DNA of 64,000 nucleotides from assembly GCF_019970065.1 (NCBI RefSeq), contig NZ_JAHXYH010000001.1, positions 62,001 through 126,000 on the forward strand. The letters are read 5' to 3'. Numbering within the stretch: the stretch's first letter is position 1; every line of letters starts with the position of its first letter. The position numbers and the translations under genes are program-made. The notes beneath the pieces were generated by a model. That model made no database searches. It had not been told where the DNA came from and was given only the letters and a program-made list of their open reading frames with translations. The DNA is from Chryseobacterium sp. OSA05B (GTDB lineage Bacteria > Bacteroidota > Bacteroidia > Flavobacteriales > Weeksellaceae). Of the stretch, positions 32,989 to 41,625 are shown in pieces.

Positions 32989-34602
32989 TTAACTGTGAGA
33001 AAATCCTGTGATCTTTGCTTCATCGAAATCCAGCTGCATTTCTATAGATCTCATCACATGATCATCAAATATTTTCTCCCTTTTCATCCGGTGCAGTTCA
33101 TTTCTCTGAGCCTGGATGATCTGGCGAAGCACATCTTTATTTTCATTGATTGCGTTCACATAATCACCTGTGGAAGCCATACACTGGGCCTTATCTGCCA
33201 TAAGCATCATTTCGGTTTCCAGTTTATGTTTCTGATGACGTACCAATGTATTCGTAACGGCAAGCTCGGAAAAATCGTTTTCCATTTTGTGCAGTGCTGT
33301 TTCTTTAAGTTTACGCATCAGGATTACTTCCTGTTTTTCTTCAGGTAATTCGCTTCCGGCATCATCTATTTTTAACCATTTTAAGATTGGAGTCAGAAGA
33401 AGCCCCTGCCCTACCAGCGTGATCAAAATGATAACGAAAGTTACGAATAAAATGATATTACGGTGTGGAAAAGCTTCTCCATTTGGTAAAAACGCAGGAA
33501 TGGAAAGTGCAGCAGCCAGTGAAACCACTCCTCTCATCGCGGCAAAGCTGATGATGAAAGGTTCCCGCCAGTCCGGTTTCGGAATTTTCAGTCTTAATTC
33601 TTTAGAGCAAAGTCGTGGGAAATACATTACGGCATAACTGTACAGCAATCTGGTGAGAATAATGGCACCTCCGATCACCACACTGTAAAAGATCCCTTCT
33701 GAAATGGTATAATCTTTCATGGCAGCAACCACTACCGGAAGCTCAAGACCAATAAGAATGAAGATGATTGTATTCATCAGGAATATGAGCACGCTCCAGA
33801 CATTTCCGGACTGTATTCTCGAAGTATGACTCAAATAGCAATGCGAATTATAGGACATCAAAAGTCCTCCCGCAACTACCGCCAGTACGCCTGAAAAATG
33901 GAAATGTTCCGCGCCCACATACATGATGTAAGGAACGATCAGTGTAATTACGGTATCAATATTCGAGTTGGAAGGAATGATTCTTAGCAAAGCTCCAAAT
34001 AAAAGTCCTGTAGCAACACCGATCACTACTCCACCCACAGCCATCATAAAGAAATCCTGAATAGCATCTCTCCAGATAAACTGTCCTGAAATAACAGCCG
34101 CCAAAGCAAATTTAAATACAATTAAACTGGAAGCATCATTAATCAAACTTTCGCCTTCAAGGATACTGGTAATCTTTTTAGGAATCTTCATGTGTTTTAA
34201 CACTGAAGTAGCAGCTACTGCATCCGGTGGTGAATTGACGCCTCCCAATAGGAATCCCATGGCAACGGTAAGTCCCGGAATAATGGATGATGAAAGGTAA
34301 GCTACGACAATTGAAGTCAGAAATACAAGCCCGAAAGCCATAGAAAAGATCTGCTTTCTCCATTTGTGGAAATCCTGCCACGACGTGAACCATGCAGCTT
34401 CGAACAAAATCGGAGGAAGGAAGATAAGAAATACGAGGTCAGGCTCTATTTCAATATGCGGCATTCCCGGAATAAGGCTGATCGCTAGACCGGCAATCAC
34501 CAGGAAGATGGGATAAGCTACCTTCAGCTTTTGCCCTATCATCACCAATATCATCACAGACAGCAGGACTGCAATGGAAATTATAACATAACTGTGAATC
34601 AT
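32989..34602 (-). CDS. Na+/H+ antiporter, CPA1 (NhaP) family
   Basis: 537 residues from the ATG at 34602 (MIHSYVIISIAVLLSVMILVMIGQKLK); the longer frame adds 20 hydrophilic residues. About 12 hydrophobic segments carry the CPA1 signatures GGVNSPPDAVAATSVL, ILEGESLINDASSLIVFKFAL (the ND ion-binding pair) and FAAMRGVVSLAAALSIP. A cytosolic tail of about 110 charged residues follows (ETALHKMENDFSEL...). It exchanges cytoplasmic Na+ or K+ for protons and serves pH or salt homeostasis. A hexanucleotide microsatellite lies about 220 bases upstream. First gene of a probable four-gene operon. Confidence 0.93.
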   Translation of the reverse strand: MIHSYVIISIAVLLSVMILVMIGQKLKVAYPIFLVIAGLAISLIPGMPHIEIEPDLVFLIFLPPILFEAAWFTSWQDFHKWRKQIFSMAFGLVFLTSIVVAYLSSSIIPGLTVAMGFLLGGVNSPPDAVAATSVLKHMKIPKKITSILEGESLINDASSLIVFKFALAAVISGQFIWRDAIQDFFMMAVGGVVIGVATGLLFGALLRIIPSNSNIDTVITLIVPYIMYVGAEHFHFSGVLAVVAGGLLMSYNSHCYLSHTSRIQSGNVWSVLIFLMNTIIFILIGLELPVVVAAMKDYTISEGIFYSVVIGGAIILTRLLYSYAVMYFPRLCSKELRLKIPKPDWREPFIISFAAMRGVVSLAAALSIPAFLPNGEAFPHRNIILFVTFVIILITLVGQGLLLTPILKWLKIDDAGSELPEEKQEVILMRKLKETALHKMENDFSELAVTNTLVRHQKHKLETEMMLMADKAQCMASTGDYVNAINENKDVLRQIIQAQRNELHRMKREKIFDDHVMRSIEMQLDFDEAKITGFSHS

Positions 34603-34689
34603 TTTGAGTTGTTTTTTTAAGTTTGTTTTTTGAGTTTGAAATTGGCTAAATGCAGAGTACAAAAGTTCTACTACGTTCTAGCTGTTTTC

Positions 34690-34770
34690 TTATGTTGGTT
34701 TATCGCAAAGGCGCAAGGTTGTTTAAGGTGGATGTTTTTAAGGCGCAAGAAAATCAGAGATTTTCAGCTA
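34690..34770. repeat. Dispersed CGCAAAGGCGCAAG intergenic repeat
   Basis: TTTATCGCAAAGGCGCAAGG and TTTTTAAGGCGCAAGAAAATCAGAG lie in the antiporter leader region. They match words at about 18460-18510, with the same order and similar spacing, so both are copies of one dispersed non-coding element. Confidence 0.6.
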
Positions 34771-34824
34771 TACTTTTTACTTTTCTTAACCTTGTAGGTT
34801 TAGATTTTTATCTAAAGAACACAG

Positions 34825-34883
34825 CCTTTACCTTTACCTTTACCTTTACCTTTACCTTTACCTTTACCTTTACCTTTACCTTT
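34825..34883. repeat. Hexanucleotide microsatellite (CCTTTA)n, about 9.8 copies
   Basis: A 59-base perfect tract of period 6 runs right up to the bestrophin-like stop codon (34883-34885). Read on the minus strand it is (TAAAGG)n directly after the stop and lies in the leader region of the antiporter operon. Perfect repeats of this length are usually prone to slippage. Confidence 0.97.
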
Positions 34884-35887
34884 TAAAGCACAATATTATT
34901 CTTTGGAGCAATAGCCGGCGGAAGATCGGATTCATCCAGCATGTCTCTCATATCAATCTCAATGGTACGGCTGATCTGGGTGATGGGAACGTCATTCGGG
35001 CTTCCTTCAAACGGGTTTACGGATGCTTCTCCTACACTGTCGAGGGTATGAAAACACCAGGTTACCATCAGTGAAAACGGAATGTTAAACCATATTGTCC
35101 AGCCTTCCAGTACGGTACCTTCCCCTAGTTTATCCAGTTCTTTCAATAACCCAAAAGGTACAAAAAGAATGAATAGCAATAATAAATACGTGGTGATGGA
35201 TGAGAAGTTTCTAGGATATGGAAAGTTCTTAATTCTTTCCGCCTTCCCCTGATCATCTGTAAATTTTACCAGCTGCTGATTGATCTGTGTCCATTGAAAA
35301 TCATTGATATCTCCCCTGGCATAAGCTTCGGACAATTCTTTGCTCTGGCTTGCCATCAGCTGAGTCGCCCTGTTTTTTTTGCTTAAAATATATTGAAGTT
35401 CTGTTTCAGAAAGATAATTTTTCAGTTCATCATCCAGCTTAGTAAGTCGTTCCGGAATATCGTATTTCTTAGAATATTCGTCATATTGCGCCGTCCCCAT
35501 ATTCTCCCAGGTTCTCGGCTCACGAAGCTGAAAACGAAGGGCGGTTAGCCATGCATAATGACGGTGAAACATTTCTTTTACCTTTTTCGGATCCTTGTTG
35601 GAAAGGGCATCTCTTAAAACGTATCCAAAGCTACGGCTGTCATTGATAATGGCTCCGTAAATCTGTCTGGCTTCCCAAAGTCTGCTGTAACTCGCATTGT
35701 TTTTAAAACCTACGATAAAAGCAACAGCTGTTCCTAAAATAGCGATCGGCTGCCATGGAACGGAAACAAATTTCCATCCTAAAAAATATAAAATTGTAGG
35801 TATGGCCGATAATACCGTGAGTACATAAATACTGCGTCTCGTCCAAACGGCGAACTCTACCGCTCCAAATCTCTTCCCTGAATGCAT
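34883..35887 (-). CDS. Bestrophin-like family membrane protein (UPF0187)
   Basis: 334 residues. The N-terminal RRSIYVLTVLSAIPTILYFLGW and IAILGTAVAFIVGFKNNASYSRLWEARQIYGAIINDSRSFGYVLRD match the bacterial bestrophin family, including the NASYSRLWEAR block. Two further hydrophobic helices occur at ITTYLLLLFILFVPFGLL and WFNIPFSLMVTWCFHTLDSVGEASVNPFEG. Bacterial members form pentameric cation or anion channels. It is separately transcribed from the antiporter and its stop codon abuts a hexamer repeat. Confidence 0.9.
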   Translation of the reverse strand: MHSGKRFGAVEFAVWTRRSIYVLTVLSAIPTILYFLGWKFVSVPWQPIAILGTAVAFIVGFKNNASYSRLWEARQIYGAIINDSRSFGYVLRDALSNKDPKKVKEMFHRHYAWLTALRFQLREPRTWENMGTAQYDEYSKKYDIPERLTKLDDELKNYLSETELQYILSKKNRATQLMASQSKELSEAYARGDINDFQWTQINQQLVKFTDDQGKAERIKNFPYPRNFSSITTYLLLLFILFVPFGLLKELDKLGEGTVLEGWTIWFNIPFSLMVTWCFHTLDSVGEASVNPFEGSPNDVPITQISRTIEIDMRDMLDESDLPPAIAPKNNIVL

Positions 35888-35977
35888 ATGTGTTTATTTA
35901 TTTGTGATCTGTTGAATTTGTTCTCTAAACTAACAGTTTTTCATCATCATCATGGCATCCGGCACAGGCTGTCAGTA

Positions 35978-36655
35978 TTAATTTTTATTAAAAGGAATAT
36001 TATTATAAAACCCTATCTGGATCTGCCCACGATTCCTGTTTTCCTGAATCTGGTTCATATAACCTGCTTCTATCCTCATGTTTTTATTGATAACGTATCC
36101 CAAAGCTCCATAGACTCTGTTCCTGTCAAAAACGGGACTGTCAAAACTTAAGAAAATCTCGTTATACACCGAAGCATAGAGCGATTTCGGAAGCATTTCC
36201 TTTTGGGTAATTGGAATATTCAGCCCGATCATATAACGGAACCTCATCCTGAAATCATCCTGCAGAAAACGTTCTTCCAAACGGTATCTGTGCTGCAGAT
36301 TAAAGCGTCCGAATTTCTGTTTGGTGATAAACTGCTGGAAGATCCTGTGTTCTATATTCTCTTTTTTTTCACCGTTTACGTAAGGCTGGCTTAAAATAAA
36401 ACCATAGCCCAACAAAACATTATTATTATTTTCAGTAAGGTCATACCCGATTCCCGTACGGATCAATAATTGTTCAAGGTCTCCTACTGCATCAAAATTA
36501 CGGTACTGGATTTCGTTGTGGAGATTCAGCTTCTTGCTGATCTTATTGTTTCCGAAATACATATACCAAGCTCCCAAATCATTTTTCTGCGCATAGGCTG
36601 CTACTGACCCCAGACTCAATACTGTAAACACCAGCTTCGTAAAGACCTTTCTCAT
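35978..36655 (-). CDS. DUF2490 family outer-membrane-like protein
   Basis: 225 residues from the ATG at 36655; the longer frame would need a TTG start. The signal peptide MRKVFTKLVFTVLSLGSVAAYAQ is followed by NDLGAWYMYFGNNKISKKLNLHNEIQYRNFDAVGDLEQLLIRTGIGYDL and amphipathic strands (QHRYRLEERFLQDDFRMRFRYMIGLNIPI, IQIGFYNNIPFNKN) characteristic of DUF2490, a predicted small beta-barrel with no known role. It stands alone between the bestrophin and DUF1398 genes. Confidence 0.85.
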   Translation of the reverse strand: MRKVFTKLVFTVLSLGSVAAYAQKNDLGAWYMYFGNNKISKKLNLHNEIQYRNFDAVGDLEQLLIRTGIGYDLTENNNNVLLGYGFILSQPYVNGEKKENIEHRIFQQFITKQKFGRFNLQHRYRLEERFLQDDFRMRFRYMIGLNIPITQKEMLPKSLYASVYNEIFLSFDSPVFDRNRVYGALGYVINKNMRIEAGYMNQIQENRNRGQIQIGFYNNIPFNKN

Positions 36656-36758
36656 AATTACCAATTACTATTATCTATCGTGCAGAACAAAATTAATAAT
36701 TTAAATCAATAATTGCAAGCAATAAGTGAGCTGCTGGGTAATAGCTATTGGCTGACGG

Positions 36759-37157
36759 TTATAAACTTGCGGGAATTTGTTCTACCAGGATTTCGTTGCC
36801 TTCTGTATCAAAATAGGTACAGGTCATTTCATTGAGATCCATTTTCCAGCCTTCCACACCGTTGTCTGCGCAGTCGTTGCAGAATGTGAGATAATCTGTT
36901 CCGCCCTGCTGGTGAAGCTTTAATCTTGTTTTAAACTGGTCCAGATTTACATTTTTTGAAACAGTAAGGTGATCGTATTTCTTTCCGGTCTGTGCTGTCT
37001 CGTTTTCCGTATCAAAATACTGAGTATTCCCGTCTGCAACTGAAACTGTATAATCTGAAACGCCCAGCTTCTTTATGGCCTGGATATATTCAGGAAAATC
37101 TGCCCCGCTTTTTACTTTCTGATGTTCCGCTTTGATTTGTTCAATGGTAAATTTCAT
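36759..37157 (-). CDS. DUF1398 family protein
   Basis: 132 residues. FTIEQIKAEHQKVKSGADFPEYIQAIKKLGVSDYTVSVADGNTQYF and the C-terminal GVEGWKMDLNEMTCTYFDTEGNEILVEQIP match the DUF1398 (YbcV-type) family of small cytoplasmic proteins with unknown function. A CNDCADN motif with two cysteines is conserved-looking. It is at the end of a group of small minus-strand genes; the 186-base gap upstream contains a terminator for the PhnB-like gene. Confidence 0.82.
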   Translation of the reverse strand: MKFTIEQIKAEHQKVKSGADFPEYIQAIKKLGVSDYTVSVADGNTQYFDTENETAQTGKKYDHLTVSKNVNLDQFKTRLKLHQQGGTDYLTFCNDCADNGVEGWKMDLNEMTCTYFDTEGNEILVEQIPASL

Positions 37158-37277
37158 ATCTTTTTTTCTTTAAGCTGTAGGCAGTAAGTTCTATGCCCAC
37201 ATCCTAATTCATAATCTCTCTCACCTGCTGCCACTTCTCCCCAAATTTAAAAATTTTTGGAATGCAAATGTATCATA

Positions 37278-37309
37278 AAATAAAAACCGACAGATATTTC
37301 CGTCGGTTA
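37278..37309 (-). terminator. Terminator of the PhnB-like gene
   Basis: AACCGAC/GTCGGTT with a 10-nt loop (37286-37308). On the minus strand a TTTTTATTTTATG tail follows. It is 36 bases after the stop at 37344. Confidence 0.85.
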
Positions 37310-37343
37310 GTTTTAACTATATTTCGTATACAAAATATACATC

Positions 37344-37793
37344 TTAAGGATGCTGCTGCATTTTGGCAGGATCATCGTAATTAACCATCCAGTTGATTTC
37401 GAATTTATCCGTAAACATTCCGAAATAAGCGCCCCAAAACGTGTCAGCCATTGGCATGGTTACCTGTCCGCCGGCAGAAAGACCCTGGAATAATTTATCT
37501 GCTTCTTCTTTGGATTCTGCGTTTACAGAAATAGAGAAATTATTTCCCGCTTTGAAGCTGGAAGCCCATTCCCCACCGGTATCGCTTCCCATTAAGATCG
37601 TCTCTTTTGAGATAGGAAGAGAAACGTGCATGATTTTGTCTTTGTCTCCTTCAGGAGTTTCTTTGCCTTCCATTGGAGGCATTTCCCCGAAAGTTCCGAT
37701 GTAAGGATATTCTCCTCCGAAAACTGATTTGTAGAAATCGAATGCTTCTCTGCAGTTTCCATTAAATGTTAAATAAACGTTTACTGATGCCAT
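37344..37793 (-). CDS. PhnB-like VOC family protein
   Basis: 149 residues. VNVYLTFNGNCREAFDFYKSVFGGEY and the duplicated second half FSISVNAESKEEADKLFQGLSAGGQVTMPMADTFWGAYFGMFTDKFEINWMVNY match the PhnB/3-demethylubiquinone methyltransferase-like branch of VOC proteins. No enzymatic function is established for most members. It is the last of a run with the SRPBCC and VOC genes upstream (38-base gap), terminated by a clear hairpin. Confidence 0.87.
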   Translation of the reverse strand: MASVNVYLTFNGNCREAFDFYKSVFGGEYPYIGTFGEMPPMEGKETPEGDKDKIMHVSLPISKETILMGSDTGGEWASSFKAGNNFSISVNAESKEEADKLFQGLSAGGQVTMPMADTFWGAYFGMFTDKFEINWMVNYDDPAKMQQHP

Positions 37794-37831
37794 GATTGTT
37801 TTTTTATGAGTTAAGTTTTAATGAGTTTCTT

Positions 37832-38374
37832 TTAAGGCTTCTCAGATAATTCTTTTAATCTGGACAGTCCTTTCTGGTAATCTTTTCCGATAGCATCTTC
37901 CATATTCATCAACAATTTCATTACTGTAAACGGATAAGGTATTTTTGACGTAAATCCCCATATCGCCTTGCTTCCGGTACCTTCCGGAACAATTTTCACA
38001 TAGGCATTGGCTTCACTTTTATAAGGCGTTAAGAACAGCAGTTCCGTATCAATTCTTTTACCTGCTGCATCTATTTTTTTCACTTCCTGACAGCCTTTTC
38101 CGGCCGCATCTTTCTGACTGTCCCAGCATACTTTTTCACCAGGCTGTCCGGTGGTTCCGGTCCAGTCTTTTTTCATGGCAGGATCCAGATCATTCCATGG
38201 GCTCCACTTATCCATTGCTTTTAATGTATTGGTCTGCTGCCATACTTTTTCAACCGGAGCATTGATGGTGATTGATTTCTCATACACACAGTCTCCTGAG
38301 ATAAAAGCGGCCACCACCATCCATAAAATCAGGATAGAAGCCAGAACGAGAATAATTTTCTTTAATATTTTCAT
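37832..38374 (-). CDS. SRPBCC family protein with N-terminal membrane anchor
   Basis: 180 residues. The hydrophobic N-terminus ILKKIILVLASILILWMVVAAFI is a membrane anchor or uncleaved signal. The SRPBCC domain follows: VYEKSITINAPVEKVWQQTNTLKAMDKWSPWNDLDPAMKKDW and the C-terminal GLSRLKELSEKP. It is of the polyketide cyclase/START type that binds small hydrophobic ligands. It starts 9 bases after the VOC gene ends, implying an operon. Confidence 0.84.
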   Translation of the reverse strand: MKILKKIILVLASILILWMVVAAFISGDCVYEKSITINAPVEKVWQQTNTLKAMDKWSPWNDLDPAMKKDWTGTTGQPGEKVCWDSQKDAAGKGCQEVKKIDAAGKRIDTELLFLTPYKSEANAYVKIVPEGTGSKAIWGFTSKIPYPFTVMKLLMNMEDAIGKDYQKGLSRLKELSEKP

Positions 38375-38383
38375 GAATCGGGA

Positions 38384-38755
38384 TTATCTGTGTTGGTCTA
38401 TTAAAATCATGTTTCCGTCCGGATCTTTCAGAAAAATATGTTCAGGTCCTGAAGTGGTTTCATCTGCTGCTTTTTCAAGCTCCACGCCGTTTTCTTTCAG
38501 ATGTTTCTGAATGTCACGTACATCATCAAAAGATTCCAGATTCTGGGCATTTTCGTCCCATCCCGGATTGAATGTCAGCATATTTCCGTCGAACATAGCC
38601 TGAAATAAGCCTACCAGTGTACTTCCGTTTTTCATGATCAGATAATTCTGCTCCATTTTACCGGCCATCACAGAGAACCCCAGTTTTTCGTAAAAATCTT
38701 TAGACTTCTGAAGATCCTTGACACTTAGACTGATTGAAAATGCTCCTAATTTCAT
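38384..38755 (-). CDS. VOC superfamily protein
   Basis: 123 residues. KLGAFSISLSVKDLQKSKDFYEKLGFSVM and HIFLKDPDGNMILIDQH are the usual first and last VOC strands. The overall size fits one bleomycin-resistance-type monomer. The ligand is unknown. It leads the VOC-SRPBCC-PhnB group. Confidence 0.85.
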   Translation of the reverse strand: MKLGAFSISLSVKDLQKSKDFYEKLGFSVMAGKMEQNYLIMKNGSTLVGLFQAMFDGNMLTFNPGWDENAQNLESFDDVRDIQKHLKENGVELEKAADETTSGPEHIFLKDPDGNMILIDQHR

Positions 38756-38847
38756 ATGTATTTTTGATTTTTTTTAATGGTCATATGGAATCGCGTATAA
38801 TCATGACTATTTAATTTACCCAGTGATAACGATTTCATATGTAGTTT

Positions 38848-39243
38848 TTATTTTTTTAAAGCTAATTGACTGCCCACAAACACCAATCCCCATACAACGA
38901 TTCCCAATACCCAAAACCAGACCGGCGTAGGCAGGGAAAACATCATATAAATCGTTATGAACAGAAAGATAACTCCACAGACTGCTGCAGAGGTATGTTT
39001 TCCATTTTTGGCGACTTTTGAAGCTGTAAATCCTGAAACGAAAGCAGCCAGTGCATAACCAATGATTACGAAAAACAACGCCATAAAAGGAGCCGTTGCT
39101 ACGTATTCTTTCATCGCTGTCATATCACCACTTCCCGCTGCTGCCGGAGGCGGATACACCTGATGACCTATTTTCTCAACGATGGTAATGCTGATAATTC
39201 CTGCAATGAGTCCGGCCGGGACAGCCAATATTCTTCTTAACAT
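38848..39243 (-). CDS. Small integral membrane protein of unknown function
   Basis: 131 residues with four hydrophobic segments: ILAVPAGLIAGIISITIV, APFMALFFVIIGYALAAFVSGFTA, AAVCGVIFLFITIYMMF and VWFWVLGIVVWGLVFVGSQLAL. No family is recognised. It starts 2 bases after the secreted protein gene upstream, in a tight operon with it and the DUF1569 gene. Confidence 0.72.
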   Translation of the reverse strand: MLRRILAVPAGLIAGIISITIVEKIGHQVYPPPAAAGSGDMTAMKEYVATAPFMALFFVIIGYALAAFVSGFTASKVAKNGKHTSAAVCGVIFLFITIYMMFSLPTPVWFWVLGIVVWGLVFVGSQLALKK

Positions 39244-39245
39244 GG

Positions 39246-39716
39246 TTATTGATTTTTTAAACGGGTTTTAAAGTCCAGTGTTCCGTCATAACTTTTCCAA
39301 TCTCCAATAAATTCTATGTACTGTCCTTCTATTTTTTCGGTTTTTTTATTCCAGTTGAAAGTATAAATAAATTTACCTTTAAAAATACCTGAATGTTTTC
39401 CTTTCGCTTCTTCCGCCAGTTCATAATCCCCGAAAACAACTCCTTTTCTTTTCGCATCTCGGTACTTCGTGATGGTTATTTTCCCTTCATATTTCGCGTA
39501 GTTGTCATCCACAAGAGAATACCCGGAAATAAAATATTCCTGGTCATTTTTCTTATTCTGTTCGGAAATATTGACCTTCAGTTTCAGTAGTTGGCCGCTG
39601 TTGCCAATGGTTCCGATATAAGGTTTACTGTTGTTCAGCCAGACATTTGAAATATCAGGCATTTGCCCCCATGCAAAACTGCAGGCAAGAATGAGGATCC
39701 ATAAAAGTTTTTTCAT
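39246..39716 (-). CDS. Secreted protein of unknown function
   Basis: 156 residues. A signal peptide KKLLWILILACSFAWGQ is followed by a beta-rich domain with alternating Gly/Lys/aromatic strands (SNVWLNNSKPYIGTIGNSGQLLKLKVNI, YAKYEGKITITKYRDAKRKGVVFGDYEL, IEGQYIEFIGDWKSYDGTLDFKTRL), suggesting a lipocalin-like barrel. No named family is recognised. It sits between the DUF1569 and membrane-protein genes with gaps of 9 and 2 bases. Confidence 0.7.
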   Translation of the reverse strand: MKKLLWILILACSFAWGQMPDISNVWLNNSKPYIGTIGNSGQLLKLKVNISEQNKKNDQEYFISGYSLVDDNYAKYEGKITITKYRDAKRKGVVFGDYELAEEAKGKHSGIFKGKFIYTFNWNKKTEKIEGQYIEFIGDWKSYDGTLDFKTRLKNQ

Positions 39717-39725
39717 ACACTGGTT

Positions 39726-40181
39726 TTATACTCCAAACTGAGACAGGTGGTGGTTCAGATGTTTTGCAAACATATTATTCCACTCTGTAGAATTTAATTT
39801 TCCAAAAGAGAATGACTCTTTACCATCAAAAGCTTCAGGTCCAAGCTGCTGTGTTTTCTGAATAAAACCGATCAGTCTTTTCTTCTCTTCATCAAAGTTT
39901 TTTCTTCCTGTAATCAAAAACTGGGGAGCCGTAGGGGAATCTCTGGAATACGCCTTTTCTCCCACCACTTTTGGTTTTACAAAGGTTTTCAGAATAAACT
40001 TGGCAATAGATCCCGGTTTTTTATGTTTTTCCGGCTCATACACCATTTCATAAGATACACTGCAGTGAGCAAGCATCTGGTCAACTGTCATTTTTCCCCA
40101 TAAACCGTGGGTATCCTCTACCAGATTATTTATCCTATCAATATAGTTTTGAGCATCTTTTGCGTCAAATACATTTTCCAT
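39726..40181 (-). CDS. DUF1569 family protein (DinB-like fold)
   Basis: 151 residues. The four-helix DinB/YfiT-like layout is suggested by WGKMTVDQMLAHCSVSYEM, FLITGRKNFDEEKKRLIGFIQK and the C-terminal EWNNMFAKHLNHHLSQFGV. Histidines at HC and HLNHH could bind metal as in DinB proteins. It matches the DUF1569 family, with no assigned role. First gene of a three-gene unit. Confidence 0.82.
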   Translation of the reverse strand: MENVFDAKDAQNYIDRINNLVEDTHGLWGKMTVDQMLAHCSVSYEMVYEPEKHKKPGSIAKFILKTFVKPKVVGEKAYSRDSPTAPQFLITGRKNFDEEKKRLIGFIQKTQQLGPEAFDGKESFSFGKLNSTEWNNMFAKHLNHHLSQFGV

Positions 40182-40195
40182 ATACTTTCTAATTA

Positions 40196-40444
40196 TCTGA
40201 AAGCAAATATATCAGTTTTTTCTTTTGATTTTTATAGGGGAATGAAAAAAACGGTGACGTGTTTGGGTTTGCAGGGTACGGGTTTCGGGATAAGGGATGC
40301 GAGTTGTCAGTTGCGAGTTGCAGGTTTTGTGGACATAGTGTTAGTTATTGGGGTTTGTCATGTTTTCACACTCAAAACCTTAAACTCGAATCCCCGCACC
40401 CCGAAACTCATAACTCATAACTCATAACTCATAACTCATAACTA
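40196..40444. repeat. Intergenic repeat block ending in an ATAACTC heptamer array
   Basis: The gap holds GAGTTGTCAGTTGCGAGTTGCAG repeats (about 40310-40333), an inverted pair ACGGGTTTCGGG/CCCCGAAACTC, and at 40404-40444 about 5.5 tandem ATAACTC heptamers. The last heptamer runs into the stop codon of the ABC permease gene (40442-40444). A plus-strand frame through this block is translated repeat and is not called. Confidence 0.85.
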
Positions 40445-41623
40445 TTCCACAACCTCTTCAGAACCAGTATTTCTAAAAATAAACCACAGTTTGATCTTTA
40501 AAGCAATCCAGCCCAGGATGGCGTAGATGACCAATAGGATGCTTAAATGTTTTAAGAAGGGAAATGTAAGTTCGACGGATCCTTTCTGGATCAGTAAAAT
40601 TTTAAAAGCCTGAAGGAAAGGAGTCAGGGGAATAATATTGGCGATAAACTGTACGAATGAAGGCATTGCGCTCAACGGCCATGTAAATCCACTGATAATA
40701 AACGCCGGAGATGCAATGACCATCAGAATCTGAGTGGCTTTTAAAGCATCCGGAATCAATATGCTGATGAATACTCCTAAAAACGAAGCGGAGCCCACAA
40801 ATACTGCTGTCAGAAGAATAAAATTGAGTATTCCTTCCGGCATCGGAACCCGAAAAATCATATGCATAAAGTAATAGACCCCAACAATAAGAATGGAGAA
40901 TATCCAGATCGGAATCACCTTAATCAGCATGGTCGGGAACGCCCATCTTTTCATCTTCAGATATTCTTTTACAAAAGATCCTCTTTCAAATTCGGCAGCA
41001 AAACTTACCGCCATGGCCAGAAGAATCACCTGCTGAAGAACGACAGCCAGCATCGCCGGCCACATAAAAATCAGATAGTTTCCTGTGGTGTTGAAAAGCG
41101 TGATATAATTGGCTTTGAAAGGTTCATACTGGGTAGCCGCTTTTGTAGCAGGCATTCCTGCTTTTTGTAAAGCTTTGATGGAAGCTCCGGCAGAAAAAGT
41201 TCCTATCGTCAACTGAAGTGCTTTGGAAGCAAAATTCGCAGTAAGGACGTTTCCGGTATTGACATAAACATTCAGTTCGGGATATTTTTTCTGGAGCATA
41301 TCAGCCTCAAACCTTGACGGAATAATCACGACAGCCGCTGCTTCATGTCTGATCACTTCATCTTTTATACTAAAAGGTTCCTGAGCATATTTAATGATGC
41401 TGATGCTTTTATTATCATCCAGCATATCTGTCAGCTGACTTGACAACGGTGTATTATCGCGGTCGATAACAAGTACCGGCGTATGTTCCACTTTTCCACT
41501 TTTGTACACGAAACCTAAGAGCGTGGCATAGAATACCGGGGCCAGAAAAAACACGGTCCTAAGGGTAGAATTGCCTATAAAAAGCCTGAACTCTCGTTTT
41601 AAAAGACGGAAAAATTCTTTCAT
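40442..41623 (-). CDS. ABC-2 type transporter permease (YhhJ/YbhR-like)
   Basis: 393 residues. One N-terminal transmembrane helix (LRTVFFLAPVFYATLLGF) leads to a large periplasmic domain with the TPVLVIDRDNTPLSSQL block, followed by five or six C-terminal helices (LIFMWPAMLAVVLQQVILLAMAVSFAAEFERGSF; FISILIPDALKATQILMVIASPAFIISGFTWPLSAMP). This is the ABC-2 permease type that partners an HlyD adaptor and TolC to export drugs or other compounds. No ATPase gene is in this operon. It starts 2 bases after the adaptor gene ends. Confidence 0.88.
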   Translation of the reverse strand: MKEFFRLLKREFRLFIGNSTLRTVFFLAPVFYATLLGFVYKSGKVEHTPVLVIDRDNTPLSSQLTDMLDDNKSISIIKYAQEPFSIKDEVIRHEAAAVVIIPSRFEADMLQKKYPELNVYVNTGNVLTANFASKALQLTIGTFSAGASIKALQKAGMPATKAATQYEPFKANYITLFNTTGNYLIFMWPAMLAVVLQQVILLAMAVSFAAEFERGSFVKEYLKMKRWAFPTMLIKVIPIWIFSILIVGVYYFMHMIFRVPMPEGILNFILLTAVFVGSASFLGVFISILIPDALKATQILMVIASPAFIISGFTWPLSAMPSFVQFIANIIPLTPFLQAFKILLIQKGSVELTFPFLKHLSILLVIYAILGWIALKIKLWFIFRNTGSEEVVE

Positions 41624-41625
41624 AA

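Noticed and set aside
34650..34886. 78-codon plus-strand frame ending in FTFTF repeats
   Set aside because: The C-terminal half is the hexamer microsatellite read as codons, and the rest covers a dispersed repeat.
40107..40427. 106-codon plus-strand frame
   Set aside because: It overlaps the DUF1569 gene start on the other strand and continues through intergenic repeats.
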